A stretch of 64,000 nucleotides of DNA from Acinetobacter sp. ANC 4470 (GCF_002135335.1 NZ_NEGC01000003.1:1-64000), one strand, 5' to 3'. Shown: positions 45,154 through 56,465, counted from the stretch's first letter. Translations and numbers: made by a program. Notes: generated from the letters alone by a model not told the origin.

Positions 45154-46110
45154 ATGACCAGCCTGACCCAACTATCACAAGCCATTCACGATGCTCCTCG
45201 CTGGCATCAAACAGAACAATTTCAAAATCCAGAAGAAATCACCATTACTCCTCTCCATGATAAAGCATTAGGTGCAGTGGTTTTCGGTTTAGATGCACGT
45301 AAAGCCCAAGCAGGTGAAACGATTCACCAACTGAAACAAGCTCTTACTGAGCATTTAATCTTAATCTTTAAAAAGCAAAGCTTAGATGATTTTCAATACT
45401 TAGCCTTTGCCAGTTATTTTGGCTCTATTTTTCGCCCAAGTGCAGATAATCCCGTACTGGCAACACAGTCTGATACAGGCACCCCACCCGATGTGATTGC
45501 TGTATCGAATGCGGTTGGTCAAGGAGATTACACTGGACATGGTGAACTTTCACCACATGCAGATCACCAATGGACACCTCAACCCTCTTTTGGCTCATTA
45601 CTCTATGCTATAGAACTTCCTGAAAATGGAGGACAAACCTCATGGTTCAATACCATTAAAGCTTATGATGCTTTAGACAAGGACACTCAAAAACAGATTG
45701 ATCCATTACAACTGATTACCTACAACCCTTTTGCTTGCGCCCAAAATAATAAAGGTACAGGTGGTTATGGCAACACGCCCTATTATCGTTTTAAAGATCA
45801 ACCGATTATTGGACATGCTTACCCACATCCCTTAGTGCGCACTCATCCTGAATCTGGACGTAAAGCACTTTGGCTCAATACACGTTCAGAAGTAGAATTA
45901 GTCAATTATGAAGATCAGGCAGCTAGCGACTTGATTGCGCAATTACGCGAACATATTTTAAAACCTGAATTCCGTTATGAGCATCAATGGGAGCAAGGTG
46001 ATATTGTATTTGGGGATAACCAAGTAACACTTCATTCACGACGACCGTTCCCTTCAGATCAGCGTCGTTTACTCAAACGCATTAGTTTGGCTGGTGGACG
46101 ACCTTTCTAA
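45154..46110 (+). CDS. TauD/TfdA-family 2-oxoglutarate-dependent dioxygenase
   Basis: A 318-residue Fe(II)/2-oxoglutarate oxygenase. The metal motif is H-x-D in LSPHADHQW (about 137-145), with the distal His in DNQVTLHSRRPFPSDQRRLLKR, whose Arg binds 2-oxoglutarate. The substrate may be a sulfonate, a herbicide-like ether or another small acid; no neighbour decides. The ATG at 45154 with GAG about 9 bases upstream is preferred over 45100, which adds 18 atypical residues. Confidence 0.88.
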   Translation: MTSLTQLSQAIHDAPRWHQTEQFQNPEEITITPLHDKALGAVVFGLDARKAQAGETIHQLKQALTEHLILIFKKQSLDDFQYLAFASYFGSIFRPSADNPVLATQSDTGTPPDVIAVSNAVGQGDYTGHGELSPHADHQWTPQPSFGSLLYAIELPENGGQTSWFNTIKAYDALDKDTQKQIDPLQLITYNPFACAQNNKGTGGYGNTPYYRFKDQPIIGHAYPHPLVRTHPESGRKALWLNTRSEVELVNYEDQAASDLIAQLREHILKPEFRYEHQWEQGDIVFGDNQVTLHSRRPFPSDQRRLLKRISLAGGRPF

Positions 46111-46242
46111 GCCTTTTCCTTTCATTACAGAATGGGCATCTTAGAAAATAAAAATAATACCGTTTCAATATGTTCTTATCTAATGACAAACAAAGTCAAT
46201 ATTAATCTTTCACATGAACATCAATCAATTTTTATGATTCAT

Positions 46243-46278
46243 AAAAAAAAACCCCGCAAGCATTCACTTACGGGCTTT
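46243..46278 (-). terminator. Terminator of sthA
   Basis: On the minus strand CCCGTAAG (46274-46267) pairs with CTTGCGGG (46260-46253) through one G-T pair, followed by a run of T (the A-run at 46243-46251). Confidence 0.8.
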
Positions 46279-46300
46279 TAATTTAAGACTTAAATCAGAC

Positions 46301-47716
46301 TTAGAACAAACGGTTCATACCATTTAAAGTTGCAACACGATACGCTTCTGCCATGGTTGGGTAGTTGAACGTCGTTTCAACAAAATACTTAATCGTATTG
46401 TTACCACTATTCATCACTGCCTGACCAATGTGAATAATCTCTGAAGCATTATTACCAAAGCAATGCACACCTAAAATTTCTAAAGTGTCACGATGGAATA
46501 AAATTTTCAATTCACCGACAGTATCACCGGTAATTTGTGCACGTGCCAAATGACGGAAAGATGCTTGACCAACCTCATAAGGAATCTTTTCTTCAGTCAA
46601 CTGTTGTTCAGTTTTACCAATAGAAGAAATTTCTGGAATGGTATAAATACCCGTCGGAATATCTGTTACTGGTTTAACATCTTTTTCACCACTCATATTT
46701 GCACCTGCGCAACGACCTTGGTCATATGCAGCAGAAGCAAGCGATGGCCAACCAATCACATCACCCGCAGCGTAAAAATTTTCCACTTCAGTTTGGTATT
46801 GATCATTCACCGTAATTTGACCGCGGCTGTTTGGCGTAATACCGACATTTTCCAGCCCCAAACCATCAGTATTACCCGAACGACCGTTACACCACAAAAT
46901 GGCATCAGCTTTAATTTTCTTACCGCTTTGTAAATGCATGACAACATGATCATCAAATGTTTCAAGGTGGTCAATTTGTTCGTTGTGACGAATCAACACC
47001 CCTTGCTCACGTAAACGGTAAGACAAAGCATCTGAAATTTCATCATCAAGATAACTTAGTAATTTAGGCTGAGTATTAATCAAATCTACTTTATGATCGA
47101 GTCCAATAAAGATTGATGCATATTCACAACCAATGACACCTGCACCATAAATAATGATTTTTTGAATTGGAAAATCCAAGTCCAAAATTTTGTCCGAATC
47201 AAATACTCGCGGATGATTAAAATCAAGTACAGCTGGACGATATGGACGTGAACCCGTCGCAATCACCAACTGTTTAAAAATAATGGTTTCTTTAATCCCA
47301 TCATCACTAAAAATCAGTACTGTATTTTTATCTTGGATATATGCACGACCATGATAAATATTAATTCTATTTCGGTCATAAAAACGCGAGTGTGTATCAA
47401 CCTGTTGTTGAATCACTTTATGTGCATTACGTAATACTTGCTTCATGGTGAACTGTTTCCAGTCGCCCACTTTTTGGAACATTGGATCACGTTGGTAACG
47501 AATAATGCTCGATACTGTTTGACGCAATGCTTTACTTGGAATGGTACCCACGTGTGTACAGTTACCACCTAACTGCTCACGCATATCAATAATTGCAACA
47601 CGCTTGCCTGATTTAGCAAGTTTCATTGCCGCGCCTTCACCAGCAGGGCCTGAACCGAGAACTACCGCATCGTATTTAACGAAAGTTCCACTAACGACCT
47701 CTTTTTTACGTGGCAT
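46301..47716 (-). CDS. sthA: Soluble pyridine nucleotide transhydrogenase
   Basis: It balances NADPH and NADH. A 471-residue FAD enzyme related to dihydrolipoamide dehydrogenase: [20 protein letters not shown] (FAD-binding), [17 protein letters not shown] where the usual second redox Cys is Thr-His-Val (a mark of SthA), [20 protein letters not shown] (nucleotide-binding), and the C-terminal dimer motif [16 protein letters not shown]. Divergent from lipA with about 200 bases between. Confidence 0.95.
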   Translation of the reverse strand: MPRKKEVVSGTFVKYDAVVLGSGPAGEGAAMKLAKSGKRVAIIDMREQLGGNCTHVGTIPSKALRQTVSSIIRYQRDPMFQKVGDWKQFTMKQVLRNAHKVIQQQVDTHSRFYDRNRINIYHGRAYIQDKNTVLIFSDDGIKETIIFKQLVIATGSRPYRPAVLDFNHPRVFDSDKILDLDFPIQKIIIYGAGVIGCEYASIFIGLDHKVDLINTQPKLLSYLDDEISDALSYRLREQGVLIRHNEQIDHLETFDDHVVMHLQSGKKIKADAILWCNGRSGNTDGLGLENVGITPNSRGQITVNDQYQTEVENFYAAGDVIGWPSLASAAYDQGRCAGANMSGEKDVKPVTDIPTGIYTIPEISSIGKTEQQLTEEKIPYEVGQASFRHLARAQITGDTVGELKILFHRDTLEILGVHCFGNNASEIIHIGQAVMNSGNNTIKYFVETTFNYPTMAEAYRVATLNGMNRLF

Positions 47717-47923
47717 TCAACGCTCCTTTAATCAATTCTATCGCTAATCTTCTGTATATTATGACTTAAACACAGCTCATTTGGTGTATTTACCTAGCAT
47801 ATATTGCATGATAACCACATTTATTAAATGAATACCGTTTTCGCCCTATTTAGACTCAAATTCGCTATAATAAAAAAGCTTTTTTTAGTATCTCCCCCGT
47901 CTAAAACAGTGGAAAAGTTGACT

Positions 47924-48937
47924 ATGTCTGAAAACCGTAAACCTGAACAGGGTGTTAAGCTTCGTGGCGCAGAAAAGGTCGCTCGTATACCTGTAAAAGT
48001 TATACCTACGGTTGAAACGCCACGTAAACCGGATTGGATTCGCGTCAAAATGGCGGCTCCAGATGAAGTTCAACGAATTAAAACCACTTTACGCGCACAA
48101 AAATTACATACTGTTTGTGAAGAAGCAGCTTGTCCAAACTTACCTGAATGTTTCGGTGGTGGTACGGCAACCTTCATGATCATGGGTGATATCTGCACAC
48201 GTCGCTGCCCATTCTGTGACGTTGCACATGGTCGCCCGAATAAGCTAGATGCTGATGAACCGCGCCATATGGCGGAAACCATCGCTAATCTTAAATTAAA
48301 ATACGCAGTCATTACTTCGGTTGACCGTGATGATTTACTTGATGGTGGTGCACAACATTTTGTTGATTGTATTCAAGAAGCACGTGCTCTTAGCCCAACA
48401 ACCTTATTAGAAATTTTAGTACCAGATTTCCGTGGTCGTATGGATATTGCGCTGCGTATTATGACCGAATGTCCGCCAGACGTATTCAACCATAATATTG
48501 AAACTGTGCCACGTTTGTATAAGGCGATGCGTCCAGGTTCAGATTATCAGCACTCTCTAAACTTATTAAAAATGTTTAAAGAATACTGCCCTGATATCCC
48601 AACAAAATGTGGCTTGATGGTTGGTCTAGGTGAAACTGAAGAAGAAGTGCTGGCACTGCTTGATGACCTTCGTGCACACGATGTTGACTACATCACCATT
48701 GGTCAGTATTTACAACCGTCTAAACAGCATGCACCGCTTGACCGTTTTGTAACGCCTGAAGAATTTGAACGCTATACCGCACACGGTCAAAAACTCGGTT
48801 TCAGAAATATCTGGGCTGCACCGATGGTGCGTTCAAGCTACTTTGCTGATCGTCAATATTATGGCGAACCCGTTCCAGCGGTACGTCGCAAAGCCGATCC
48901 TGCGAAAAAAATTGCCGTACAAACCATCGAAGCTTAA
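47924..48937 (+). CDS. lipA: Lipoyl synthase
   Basis: A radical-SAM enzyme inserting two sulfurs into octanoyl groups. The radical-SAM cluster [13 protein letters not shown] and the auxiliary cluster [13 protein letters not shown] are complete, plus the terminal Ser in [14 protein letters not shown]. The ATG at 47924, after GGAAAAG, gives 337 residues; the longer open frame from 47828 adds unlike residues. The N-terminal extension of about 50 residues is usual in gamma-proteobacteria outside the enterics. Divergent from sthA. Confidence 0.95.
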   Translation: MSENRKPEQGVKLRGAEKVARIPVKVIPTVETPRKPDWIRVKMAAPDEVQRIKTTLRAQKLHTVCEEAACPNLPECFGGGTATFMIMGDICTRRCPFCDVAHGRPNKLDADEPRHMAETIANLKLKYAVITSVDRDDLLDGGAQHFVDCIQEARALSPTTLLEILVPDFRGRMDIALRIMTECPPDVFNHNIETVPRLYKAMRPGSDYQHSLNLLKMFKEYCPDIPTKCGLMVGLGETEEEVLALLDDLRAHDVDYITIGQYLQPSKQHAPLDRFVTPEEFERYTAHGQKLGFRNIWAAPMVRSSYFADRQYYGEPVPAVRRKADPAKKIAVQTIEA

Positions 48938-48972
48938 TTTACAGCAAATTAAAAACTAAACTGATCTAGCGA

Positions 48973-49005
48973 TGCCAATCTAATCTATTTAGATTGGCAT
49001 TTTTG
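48973..49005 (+). terminator. Terminator of lipA
   Basis: TGCCAATCTAA (48973-48983) pairs with TTAGATTGGCA (48989-48999), followed by T-run. Confidence 0.9.
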
Positions 49006-49034
49006 TTCTTAAATATTCAAAAATATAGGGTCAT

Positions 49035-49066
49035 AAAAAATCCCCTAGTTAAATAGAGGATTTTTT
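49035..49066 (-). terminator. Terminator of the pdxJ-miaE end of the lep block
   Basis: AAAAAATCC...GGATTTTTT hairpin with one mismatch in the stem, 13 bases past the miaE stop on the minus strand. Confidence 0.75.
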
Positions 49067-49078
49067 ATGAACGATAGA

Positions 49079-49732
49079 TTAAGCCGCTTGATTCGGCACA
49101 CCACTATGAAAGCGAAATAAATCATCTGGACTTAAAATTAGATTTTTTTCAACTTCACGAAAGTGTGCAATACGCTGCTGAATATCTTCTTTGGGATTTT
49201 TTAACTTTGACGTTTGAGCCACATCCAATGCCAATGCCAGATAATCTTCAAAGTGACGAGATTCAGACTTAAGAAGGTAGCGGTAGTATTTACCTAAGTC
49301 TTGATCTACAAGCGGTGCTAGCGCATAGAAACGCTCACATGAACGCGCTTCTACAAAAGCACCAATAATCATAATATCAATTAAAGCTTCAGGCTCATAA
49401 GTACGGACTTCTTTACGCAACCCACCCGCATAACGACCTGCACTAATCGATTGCCATTCCTGCCCACGCTTGGTCATCAATTCAAGCACTTGTTCATAGT
49501 GCAACATTTCTTCACGCACGAGCTGTGCCAGTTTAATCTGTAAATCTGTAAAAAACGTGTAGCGAAACATCAGGTTCATGGCTGTACCTGCGGCTTTTTT
49601 TTCACAATTGGCATGATCCTGCATGAGTAACTCTAAGTTATTTAGCGCTTCACCCAACCATGCTTGAGGTGTTTCACAACCCAAGAAACCAATGACTGGC
49701 TTCATGAGTTCATCAAAATTTGTTATCGACAT
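49079..49732 (-). CDS. miaE: tRNA-(ms2io6A)-hydroxylase MiaE
   Basis: It hydroxylates the isopentenyl group of ms2i6A37 in tRNA. A 217-residue ferritin-like diiron protein: E and E-x-x-H pairs in LAQLVREEMLHYEQV and LLKSESRHFEDYL, plus FVEARSCERFYALAP. Begins 12 bases after the pdxJ stop, so it is the last gene of the lepA-to-miaE run. Not universal in proteobacteria but present in Acinetobacter and Pseudomonas. Confidence 0.93.
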   Translation of the reverse strand: MSITNFDELMKPVIGFLGCETPQAWLGEALNNLELLMQDHANCEKKAAGTAMNLMFRYTFFTDLQIKLAQLVREEMLHYEQVLELMTKRGQEWQSISAGRYAGGLRKEVRTYEPEALIDIMIIGAFVEARSCERFYALAPLVDQDLGKYYRYLLKSESRHFEDYLALALDVAQTSKLKNPKEDIQQRIAHFREVEKNLILSPDDLFRFHSGVPNQAA

Positions 49733-49744
49733 AATACTAAAAAC

Positions 49745-50470
49745 TTATCTTGCTGATTTAATGACAGCTTTCATTTGTTGAACAGCTTGTGCTAAACCCA
49801 CAAATACAGCATCGGCAATAATAGAATGACCAATATTGAGTTCATGAATTTGCGGAATTTGTGCAATAGGTGTGATATTTTCAAGGTTCAAACCGTGTCC
49901 TGCATTTACGACTAAACCTTTGGCTGCCGCATATTCTGCGCCTTGAACAATACGCTCAAGTTCATGTTGCTGTGCTTCAGCGGTTATTGCATCGGCATAA
50001 GCGCCTGTATGCAATTCAATCGTTGGTGCACCGCAGGCAATCGCTGCATCAATTTGTGCAATATCGGCATCAATAAACAAAGACACATCACAACCAATTG
50101 CCGTCAAGGCTTGTGTCGCTGCTTTGACTTCTTCAAAGTGTCCCAAGACATCCAAACCACCTTCAGTGGTTACTTCTTGGCGTTTTTCTGGAACCAAGCA
50201 AACATGTTGCGGCTTAATTTCTTTGGCAAATTCAACCATTTCAGCGGTCACTGCCATTTCCAAATTCATATGTGTTTTCAATAACGGACGCATACGACGG
50301 ACATCATCATCTTGAATATGACGACGGTCTTCACGTAAATGTAAGGTAATTCCTTCTGCGCCTGCTTGTTCACACATCAATGCAGCATTCACTGGATCTG
50401 GATAAGTGGTTCCGCGCGCTTGTCGCAATGTCGCCACATGGTCAATATTTACACCAAGCAATGCAGCCAT
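49745..50470 (-). CDS. pdxJ: Pyridoxine 5'-phosphate synthase
   Basis: It condenses amino-hydroxyacetone phosphate and deoxyxylulose phosphate to pyridoxine phosphate. A 241-residue TIM barrel with the typical start [34 protein letters not shown], and C-terminal [16 protein letters not shown]. Next to recO as in most gamma-proteobacteria. Confidence 0.96.
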   Translation of the reverse strand: MAALLGVNIDHVATLRQARGTTYPDPVNAALMCEQAGAEGITLHLREDRRHIQDDDVRRMRPLLKTHMNLEMAVTAEMVEFAKEIKPQHVCLVPEKRQEVTTEGGLDVLGHFEEVKAATQALTAIGCDVSLFIDADIAQIDAAIACGAPTIELHTGAYADAITAEAQQHELERIVQGAEYAAAKGLVVNAGHGLNLENITPIAQIPQIHELNIGHSIIADAVFVGLAQAVQQMKAVIKSAR

Positions 50471-50501
50471 AACAGTTACCTAACGATGATTAAAATTGAG
50501 A

Positions 50502-51212
50502 TTAAGATTGGGATTGAGTATTTTGAATCCACAATTGACGGCTTTTAAGCGGTCGATCGCCCAAAAGAGAGGTGATCATCTGCCGATACAGTTGAGCCAA
50601 CAATTGTAACTGCTCTCGATTAAAATCCCTACCCTTTTCATAATCACGCATTGAGAGAATTTGCTCTCCTGTTAAAGTTGCACGTGATTGCAGCGCTGTC
50701 GGAAGAAAACCATCATTGAGCTGAAATAGATAATGTTGTGTTGCTTGAATATCGTGTTGCTGAGCATCAATCGTAAAATCGAGTGCGTAACCTAAATCTT
50801 CTAAAAGCGCATGTTCAAACTGACGTAAAATTTGTCTAAGAAAAAGCTGAGGATTTTCCTGCTGCGCCAGCAATTGTAGTTGTTGTAAAGTTTGATGATA
50901 GAGCACAAAAGTCTGCGGCATTTCCACTTCGGCTGGACATAAACGAAGAACAACTTCATTCAAATAAAATCCAGAAAAGAACGCATCACCAAAGAAAAAA
51001 ACTGGCTGATTAACAATTTCAAGTTTGGTAATGTTTTTAAGATCCGATTTACCTGACGCCTGCAAACAAATCGGTTGATATTGTGGCGGTGGAGTTTGTC
51101 TTAAAATACCATCGACACGCCCATGCTCTTGAGTAAACAAATGCACAATATGACTTCGTTCCCGATATTTACGGTGATGAATTAAATAGCCATGCAATAT
51201 TTCATTGCGCAT
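50502..51212 (-). CDS. recO: DNA repair protein RecO
   Basis: It loads RecA on gapped DNA with RecR. A 236-residue protein with OB-fold N-domain (GYLIHHRKYRERSHIVHLFT and GRVDGILRQ) and helical C-domain; the zinc Cys motif of some RecO proteins is absent, as in E. coli. It lies between the lipoprotein gene and pdxJ. Confidence 0.92.
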   Translation of the reverse strand: MRNEILHGYLIHHRKYRERSHIVHLFTQEHGRVDGILRQTPPPQYQPICLQASGKSDLKNITKLEIVNQPVFFFGDAFFSGFYLNEVVLRLCPAEVEMPQTFVLYHQTLQQLQLLAQQENPQLFLRQILRQFEHALLEDLGYALDFTIDAQQHDIQATQHYLFQLNDGFLPTALQSRATLTGEQILSMRDYEKGRDFNREQLQLLAQLYRQMITSLLGDRPLKSRQLWIQNTQSQS

Positions 51213-51224
51213 AAATAATAAAAT

Positions 51225-51422
51225 CTAATCTTTTTTCTTTTTAGAGTCCGTATCTTCGTCTTCATCATCACCATCTGGAATGACTGCACCAACGACAGCA
51301 GCAGTGCCTTTCACCACCCCCTTCGTGGTTTTATAAGCAACTTTTACAGGAACAGTAACAAGTTTATGAATACAGCCTTGCAGGAATAAAACACACGCTA
51401 TAACCGCCAATACTTTCATCAT
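51225..51422 (-). CDS. Small lipoprotein (NF038104-type)
   Basis: A 65-residue exported lipoprotein. The lipobox LQGC (residues 14-17) follows a short hydrophobic signal; the tail is strongly acidic then basic (PDGDDEDEDTDSKKKKD). It sits between era and recO and is 12 bases from the recO start. Function unknown; the same small lipoprotein recurs at this place in Acinetobacter. Confidence 0.8.
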   Translation of the reverse strand: MMKVLAVIACVLFLQGCIHKLVTVPVKVAYKTTKGVVKGTAAVVGAVIPDGDDEDEDTDSKKKKD

Positions 51423-51454
51423 TACTATTCCTATAAAAAGTTACCAAATAAAAT

Positions 51455-52483
51455 TTAGATATCGCTATAACCTAAACTTTTCAATGCACGTTCGTCATCA
51501 GACCAACCGCCTTTCACTTTAACCCAAAGTGTCAGCATGATCTTTTGTTCAAACATTTTTTCCATATCAGCACGGGCATCCATACCAATTTTTTTCAACT
51601 TCGCGCCTTTTTCACCAATCACAATGGCCTTTTGACCTTGACGATCCACAAAAATAGTCGCATCGATATAAGTACATGCTGGTTTTGGACGACCTGTTTT
51701 TTCATTTACAGTGGCTTCTTCAGTCTTGAACGACTCAATTTGCACGGTTAAATCATACGGTAATTCTTCACCCAATTGACGCATGATTTTCTCACGAATC
51801 ACTTCAGAAGCAAGGAAACGCTCTGAACGGTCGGTAATTTGATCTAGCGCATATAAAGGTGGCTGGAATGGCAAATACTGTTCAATGGTGTCACGTAAAT
51901 GATCGAGATTCGCACCACGAAGAGCAGAAACTGGAACAATTTCTGCAAAGTTCATTAACTTAGCACGTTCTTGAATCAAAGGTAATGTACTGTTTTTATT
52001 TTCAAAGGTATCAATTTTATTGATCACCAAAATAACAGGCATTTCAGCATTCTTTAGTTTTTCCAAAACGAGCTCATCGTTTTGTGTCCACTTTTGTGCA
52101 TCAATAACAAATAAAACCAAATTTACATCACGCAATGCCGAACTTGCGGCACGGTTCATCATTTTATTGATGGCACGGACTTCTTTTTTGTGCATCCCTG
52201 GCGTATCAACAAATACCGCCTGAGATTTTTCACGTGTATCAATACCCACGATTTTATGACGTGTGGTTTGCGGTTTACGTGAAGTAATCGAAAGTTTTTG
52301 ACCCAAAATATGATTCATCAACGTTGATTTACCAACGTTTGGTCGTCCAACAATCGCAACAAATCCACTTTTAAAATCTGTAGGAATTATTGTACCTTGT
52401 GAACTAAAAAAATCATTAATTAGGTCATTGCCGTTGCTTTTCGGCTCGTGATCAGCATCATTGTGATCAGAATGTGTAGTCAT
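51455..52483 (-). CDS. era: GTPase Era
   Basis: It helps 16S rRNA maturation and 30S assembly. G1 GRPNVGKSTLMN, switch TSRKPQTTRHKIVGI, G3 DTPGMH and G4 NKID are all present, and a C-terminal KH domain (VIGEKGAKLKKIG) binds rRNA. The 342 residues exceed E. coli Era (301) by an N-terminal acidic, disordered extension of about 38 residues (HSDHNDADHEPKSNGNDL). It starts 5 bases after the rnc stop. Confidence 0.95.
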   Translation of the reverse strand: MTTHSDHNDADHEPKSNGNDLINDFFSSQGTIIPTDFKSGFVAIVGRPNVGKSTLMNHILGQKLSITSRKPQTTRHKIVGIDTREKSQAVFVDTPGMHKKEVRAINKMMNRAASSALRDVNLVLFVIDAQKWTQNDELVLEKLKNAEMPVILVINKIDTFENKNSTLPLIQERAKLMNFAEIVPVSALRGANLDHLRDTIEQYLPFQPPLYALDQITDRSERFLASEVIREKIMRQLGEELPYDLTVQIESFKTEEATVNEKTGRPKPACTYIDATIFVDRQGQKAIVIGEKGAKLKKIGMDARADMEKMFEQKIMLTLWVKVKGGWSDDERALKSLGYSDI

Positions 52484-52488
52484 TTAGG

Positions 52489-53181
52489 CTACTTCTCCAA
52501 TTGTTTTAAAATATCTGCCGCTACTGCTTGCTCAGCAAAGCGACGGCTTGATCCTTCACCATACAATACAGGTAAGCCATCAATAATACATTCCACTTTG
52601 AAATGCTGATTGGGAGCATCACCTTGAATATCCACAACATCGTAAACAGGAAGTGGCTTTTTACGTGCTTGTAAATATTCTTGTAAGCGTGATTTAGGAT
52701 CTTTGAGTTGGTCTGTAGGCTCAATATGGTCTAAATATGGTACATACCATTTTAGTACAATCGCTTGTAAGACTTTTAAATCATCACAATCGACATAAAT
52801 TGCACCAATAATCGCTTCTACAGTATCAGCAAGAATAGATTCTCGATGATGGCCACCCGATTTCAACTCACCTGTGCTTAAGATCAAACATGGGCCAAGT
52901 TTCAAATCGTTTGCAATTTTGCCTAATGCTTCTTGACGTACCAATGTCGCGCGCATACGCGTTAAACGTCCTTCATTTTCATGAGGGTAGGCTTGATACA
53001 AATAATGGGCAATGATCATCCCCAACAACGAATCGCCTAGAAATTCTAGGCGTTCATAGTTAGATTTATGACTAACCGATCGATGTGTCAGTGCAAGCTG
53101 CAATAATTCAGGTTGTTTGAACTGATAACCGATACGGCTGACTAAGTGCATATCACTTAGTTTGGACTGACCTTTGATCAA
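52489..53181 (-). CDS. rnc: Ribonuclease III
   Basis: It cleaves double-stranded RNA in rRNA and mRNA processing. The signature ERLEFLGDSLLGMIIA and catalytic D/E pairs (ILADTVEAIIGAIYVD) are intact; the C-terminal dsRNA-binding domain (LQEYLQARKKPLPVYDVVDI) is complete. 230 residues, family length. Its start overlaps the DUF4845 gene by 29 bases, an overlap also expected for Acinetobacter relatives. Confidence 0.96.
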   Translation of the reverse strand: MIKGQSKLSDMHLVSRIGYQFKQPELLQLALTHRSVSHKSNYERLEFLGDSLLGMIIAHYLYQAYPHENEGRLTRMRATLVRQEALGKIANDLKLGPCLILSTGELKSGGHHRESILADTVEAIIGAIYVDCDDLKVLQAIVLKWYVPYLDHIEPTDQLKDPKSRLQEYLQARKKPLPVYDVVDIQGDAPNQHFKVECIIDGLPVLYGEGSSRRFAEQAVAADILKQLEK

Positions 53182-53527
53182 AATTTTTCTCGAACTTTAA
53201 CACTAAATCTATATTGAGTAAGAAAGGCTTTCTTATCTCATAATCTTTTTTAACTTGCAGACCTTCAACATTGGTCACTTGCGCAATCTCATCGAATTTC
53301 AGATCGCGTATCCCATTCATATCGAAACGTTGACTCATCTGACTGACAAACTTTGAAGGATCTGTATTGGCAGGGCTATTTTTCAGCAACTCTGCAATCT
53401 GACCATCTACCACTCGATCATCCCAATAGGGTCCCCAAACAGCAATCGCAATTTTTACTAAAAAAGCAAAACCAATAATTGCAATTAAAATCCCAATATA
53501 TGATGCACCTTGTTGATCTTTACGCAT
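53153..53527 (-). CDS. DUF4845 membrane protein
   Basis: A 124-residue protein with one N-terminal membrane helix (GASYIGILIAIIGFAFLVKIAIAV region) and a periplasmic remainder (DDRVVDGQIAELLKNSP). Members of this family lie between lepB and rnc in many gamma- and beta-proteobacteria; the role is unknown. It overlaps rnc by 29 bases. Confidence 0.88.
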   Translation of the reverse strand: MRKDQQGASYIGILIAIIGFAFLVKIAIAVWGPYWDDRVVDGQIAELLKNSPANTDPSKFVSQMSQRFDMNGIRDLKFDEIAQVTNVEGLQVKKDYEIRKPFLLNIDLVLKFEKNFDQRSVQTK

Positions 53528-53548
53528 TTGTTATTTTTCCAATTCTGC

Positions 53549-54376
53549 TCAATCAATTTTACCGTTACGACCAAATGACGGTAATTTAAAACCAGGCTCT
53601 TTATGCATCCAAATATAGAATGCACGACCTGTTAAGTTTTCTTCTGGTACAAAGCCCCAAAAACGACTATCAGCACTTTGATCTCGATTATCCCCCATCG
53701 CAAAGTAATGACCTTTTGGAACTTTGACTTCCCAATATAAACCATTTTCAGCCGAGTATTTACCATTTTCAACATAATTGATAAATGGTGCTTGGCGTGC
53801 AACATTCACATCTTCAAGCTCACGCATCGTAAAGGTATGCTTACCCAGTGTTTCTTTATGATAAATCGCTGTTGGCGTATCTAAAATATCTTTTTCACGA
53901 CTCAATTCAACAGGAACTTTTGCAACTTTCTGGCCATTAATGGTCAGTTGACCATGATCATAAACAATATGATCACCTGGCAAACCGACTACACGCTTAA
54001 TATAACTAATGGTCGGTTGTGGTGGATAACGGAATACCATCACATCACCACGTTCTGGCTCAGCTACATCAATCACTTTTTTATTAATGATCGGCAAACG
54101 CACACCATATTGGTATTTATTCACCAAAATAAAATCACCTGTTTCTAAGGTTGGCACCATAGAATCGGATGGGATGTTAAAAGGTTCATATAAAAATGAA
54201 CGTAAAATCAGCACGACGGCCAACACTGGCCAAAAATCATAAGCCCATGTGATAATGAAATTTTCATTACCCTTGCCTAGAGTTTGTCTTTGCTTAAAAA
54301 CAAACTTATCCAACAACCACACCAAGAAGAAAATTAATGTCGCTGGTACAAGGATCAAATTAAAATCAAAATCCAT
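53549..54376 (-). CDS. lepB: Signal peptidase I
   Basis: It cleaves signal peptides at the periplasmic face. Two N-terminal helices, catalytic Ser in NIPSDSMVPTLETGDFI, catalytic Lys in TISYIKRVVGLPGD, and the box GDNRDQSADSRFWGFVPEE. 275 residues. Between lepA and the DUF4845 gene, the standard order. Confidence 0.95.
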   Translation of the reverse strand: MDFDFNLILVPATLIFFLVWLLDKFVFKQRQTLGKGNENFIITWAYDFWPVLAVVLILRSFLYEPFNIPSDSMVPTLETGDFILVNKYQYGVRLPIINKKVIDVAEPERGDVMVFRYPPQPTISYIKRVVGLPGDHIVYDHGQLTINGQKVAKVPVELSREKDILDTPTAIYHKETLGKHTFTMRELEDVNVARQAPFINYVENGKYSAENGLYWEVKVPKGHYFAMGDNRDQSADSRFWGFVPEENLTGRAFYIWMHKEPGFKLPSFGRNGKID

Positions 54377-54397
54377 GGGCTTATATCCTCAACCTGA

Positions 54398-56215
54398 TTA
54401 TCTTTCTACTTTCAATACAGCCAAGAACGCTTCTTGTGGGATTTCAACACTACCCACTTGCTTCATGCGTTTCTTACCTTCTTTTTGTTTAGACAGCAGT
54501 TTCTTCTTACGTGAAACGTCACCACCATAACACTTCGCCAATACGTTTTTACGCATTGCTTTGACTGTAGAGCGCGCAATAATTTGTGCGCCAATAGCAG
54601 CCTGAATAGCAACATCAAACATTTGACGTGGAATCAACTCTTTCATTTTTTCCACCAGTGCAATACCACGGTGACGTGCATCATTACGATGACAAATCAT
54701 AGCCAAAGCATCTACTTTTTCACCATTGATTAGAACATCGACTTTTACCAATGACGAACTTTCAAAACGTACAAAGCTATAATCGAGTGATGCAAAACCA
54801 CGTGAACATGATTTTAAACGGTCAAAAAAGTCCATCACAACTTCAGCTAAGGGAATTTCAAAGGTCAACGATACTTGTTTACCCAAGAACTTCATCTCTT
54901 TTTGAACACCGCGACGCTCAACACACAAAGTCATTACGTTACCCAAATATTCTTGAGGAACTAAGATATGACATTCTGCGATTGGCTCACGCAAATCTTC
55001 AACCATTGAACCATCAGGCATTTTTGACGGGCTGTCGATATAAATCGTTTCACCATTTTTCATCAACGATTCATAAATTACCGTTGGTGCAGAACTGATC
55101 AGGTCTAAATCATACTCACGCTCTAAACGTTCTTGTACGATTTCCATGTGTAGCATACCTAAGAAGCCACAGCGGAAACCGAAACCTAAAGCATCAGAAC
55201 TTTCTGGTTCAAAGAATAAAGCAGAGTCATTAATTTGTAGCTTATGTAATGCTTCACGGAATGGCTCAAAGTCACTGGCATCAATCGGGAAAAGACCCGC
55301 ATAAACCTGTGGTTTAACCTTTTTAAAACCTGGCAAAATAGCAACATCAGGCGTAGTTGACAACGTAATGGTATCACCGACTGGTGCACCAAAAATGTCT
55401 TTAATACCTGCAATCACAAAGCCAACTTCTCCCGCTTCCAACATACCGGTTTCAGTATGTTTCGGGTTAAAAATACCCACTGAAGTTACAATATGGGTTT
55501 GACCTGTTGATTTCACCAACATTTTGTCGCCCTTACGGATACGACCATGCTTGATACGAACTAAGGACACAACGCCTAAATAGTTATCGAACCAAGAATC
55601 AACAATCAAAGCTTGTAAAGGAGCATCACGATCGCCCACAGGTGGTGGAATCACATTAACTAGAGTTTCTAAAACACCCTCAACACCCAAGCCTGTTTTT
55701 GCAGAACAGGTTGGTGCTTCTGTTGCTTCAATCCCGATAATATCTTCAATCTCTTGAATAACACGTTCTGGTTCAGCTTGAGGTAAATCAATTTTGTTCA
55801 AGACAGGAAGAACTTCCAGCCCTTGTTCAAGCGCGGTATAGCAGTTAGCAACCGATTGTGCTTCTACACCCTGTGCAGCATCTACAACAAGTAATGCACC
55901 TTCACACGCAGCCAATGAACGCGAAACTTCATAAGAGAAGTCAACGTGTCCCGGAGTATCAATAAAGTTCAGTTGATACTCTTCACCATTTGGGTGGGTA
56001 TAATAAAGCGTAACTGAAGCGGCTTTAATGGTAATGCCACGCTCACGTTCAATATCCATAGAATCAAGAACTTGAGCTTGCATTTCACGCGCTTGCAGAC
56101 CACCACAGGTTTGAATAAACCGATCGGCAAGCGTCGATTTACCATGATCGATATGCGCAATAATCGAAAAATTTCGTATATTATTGATATTAACTGACTT
56201 TTTAGCAACTGCCAT
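54398..56215 (-). CDS. lepA: Elongation factor 4 (LepA)
   Basis: A ribosome-acting GTPase that relieves stalled translation. G1 [16 protein letters not shown]3 [17 protein letters not shown]4 [11 protein letters not shown], and the LepA-specific C-terminal domain ([20 protein letters not shown] ... [20 protein letters not shown]). 605 residues. First gene of the lepA-lepB-DUF4845-rnc-era-recO-pdxJ-miaE run. Confidence 0.97.
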   Translation of the reverse strand: MAVAKKSVNINNIRNFSIIAHIDHGKSTLADRFIQTCGGLQAREMQAQVLDSMDIERERGITIKAASVTLYYTHPNGEEYQLNFIDTPGHVDFSYEVSRSLAACEGALLVVDAAQGVEAQSVANCYTALEQGLEVLPVLNKIDLPQAEPERVIQEIEDIIGIEATEAPTCSAKTGLGVEGVLETLVNVIPPPVGDRDAPLQALIVDSWFDNYLGVVSLVRIKHGRIRKGDKMLVKSTGQTHIVTSVGIFNPKHTETGMLEAGEVGFVIAGIKDIFGAPVGDTITLSTTPDVAILPGFKKVKPQVYAGLFPIDASDFEPFREALHKLQINDSALFFEPESSDALGFGFRCGFLGMLHMEIVQERLEREYDLDLISSAPTVIYESLMKNGETIYIDSPSKMPDGSMVEDLREPIAECHILVPQEYLGNVMTLCVERRGVQKEMKFLGKQVSLTFEIPLAEVVMDFFDRLKSCSRGFASLDYSFVRFESSSLVKVDVLINGEKVDALAMICHRNDARHRGIALVEKMKELIPRQMFDVAIQAAIGAQIIARSTVKAMRKNVLAKCYGGDVSRKKKLLSKQKEGKKRMKQVGSVEIPQEAFLAVLKVER

Positions 56216-56465
56216 AAACTACTCTAAATCAAAACACACAATCACATACTCATGAATGAACACAGTATTTATGACGTGCAAAAAAGGATATTCCGAAGAT
56301 GTTACACAGTATAAGCAGTAGATAGTCAAAAATACATAGAGCTTTTAAAAATAGTCCCATTCTTCTACAAAAGTGTCCTACGAATTCCTCCATCGCGATA
56401 TGAATCGATGAATCACATGACATTAATTGAGTCCGAGCTTTTTGATTTAACTCAAATAGAGTTAG

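Noticed and set aside
46301..47716. Dihydrolipoamide dehydrogenase
   Set aside because: The second redox-active Cys is absent ([12 protein letters not shown]), which marks the soluble transhydrogenase SthA.
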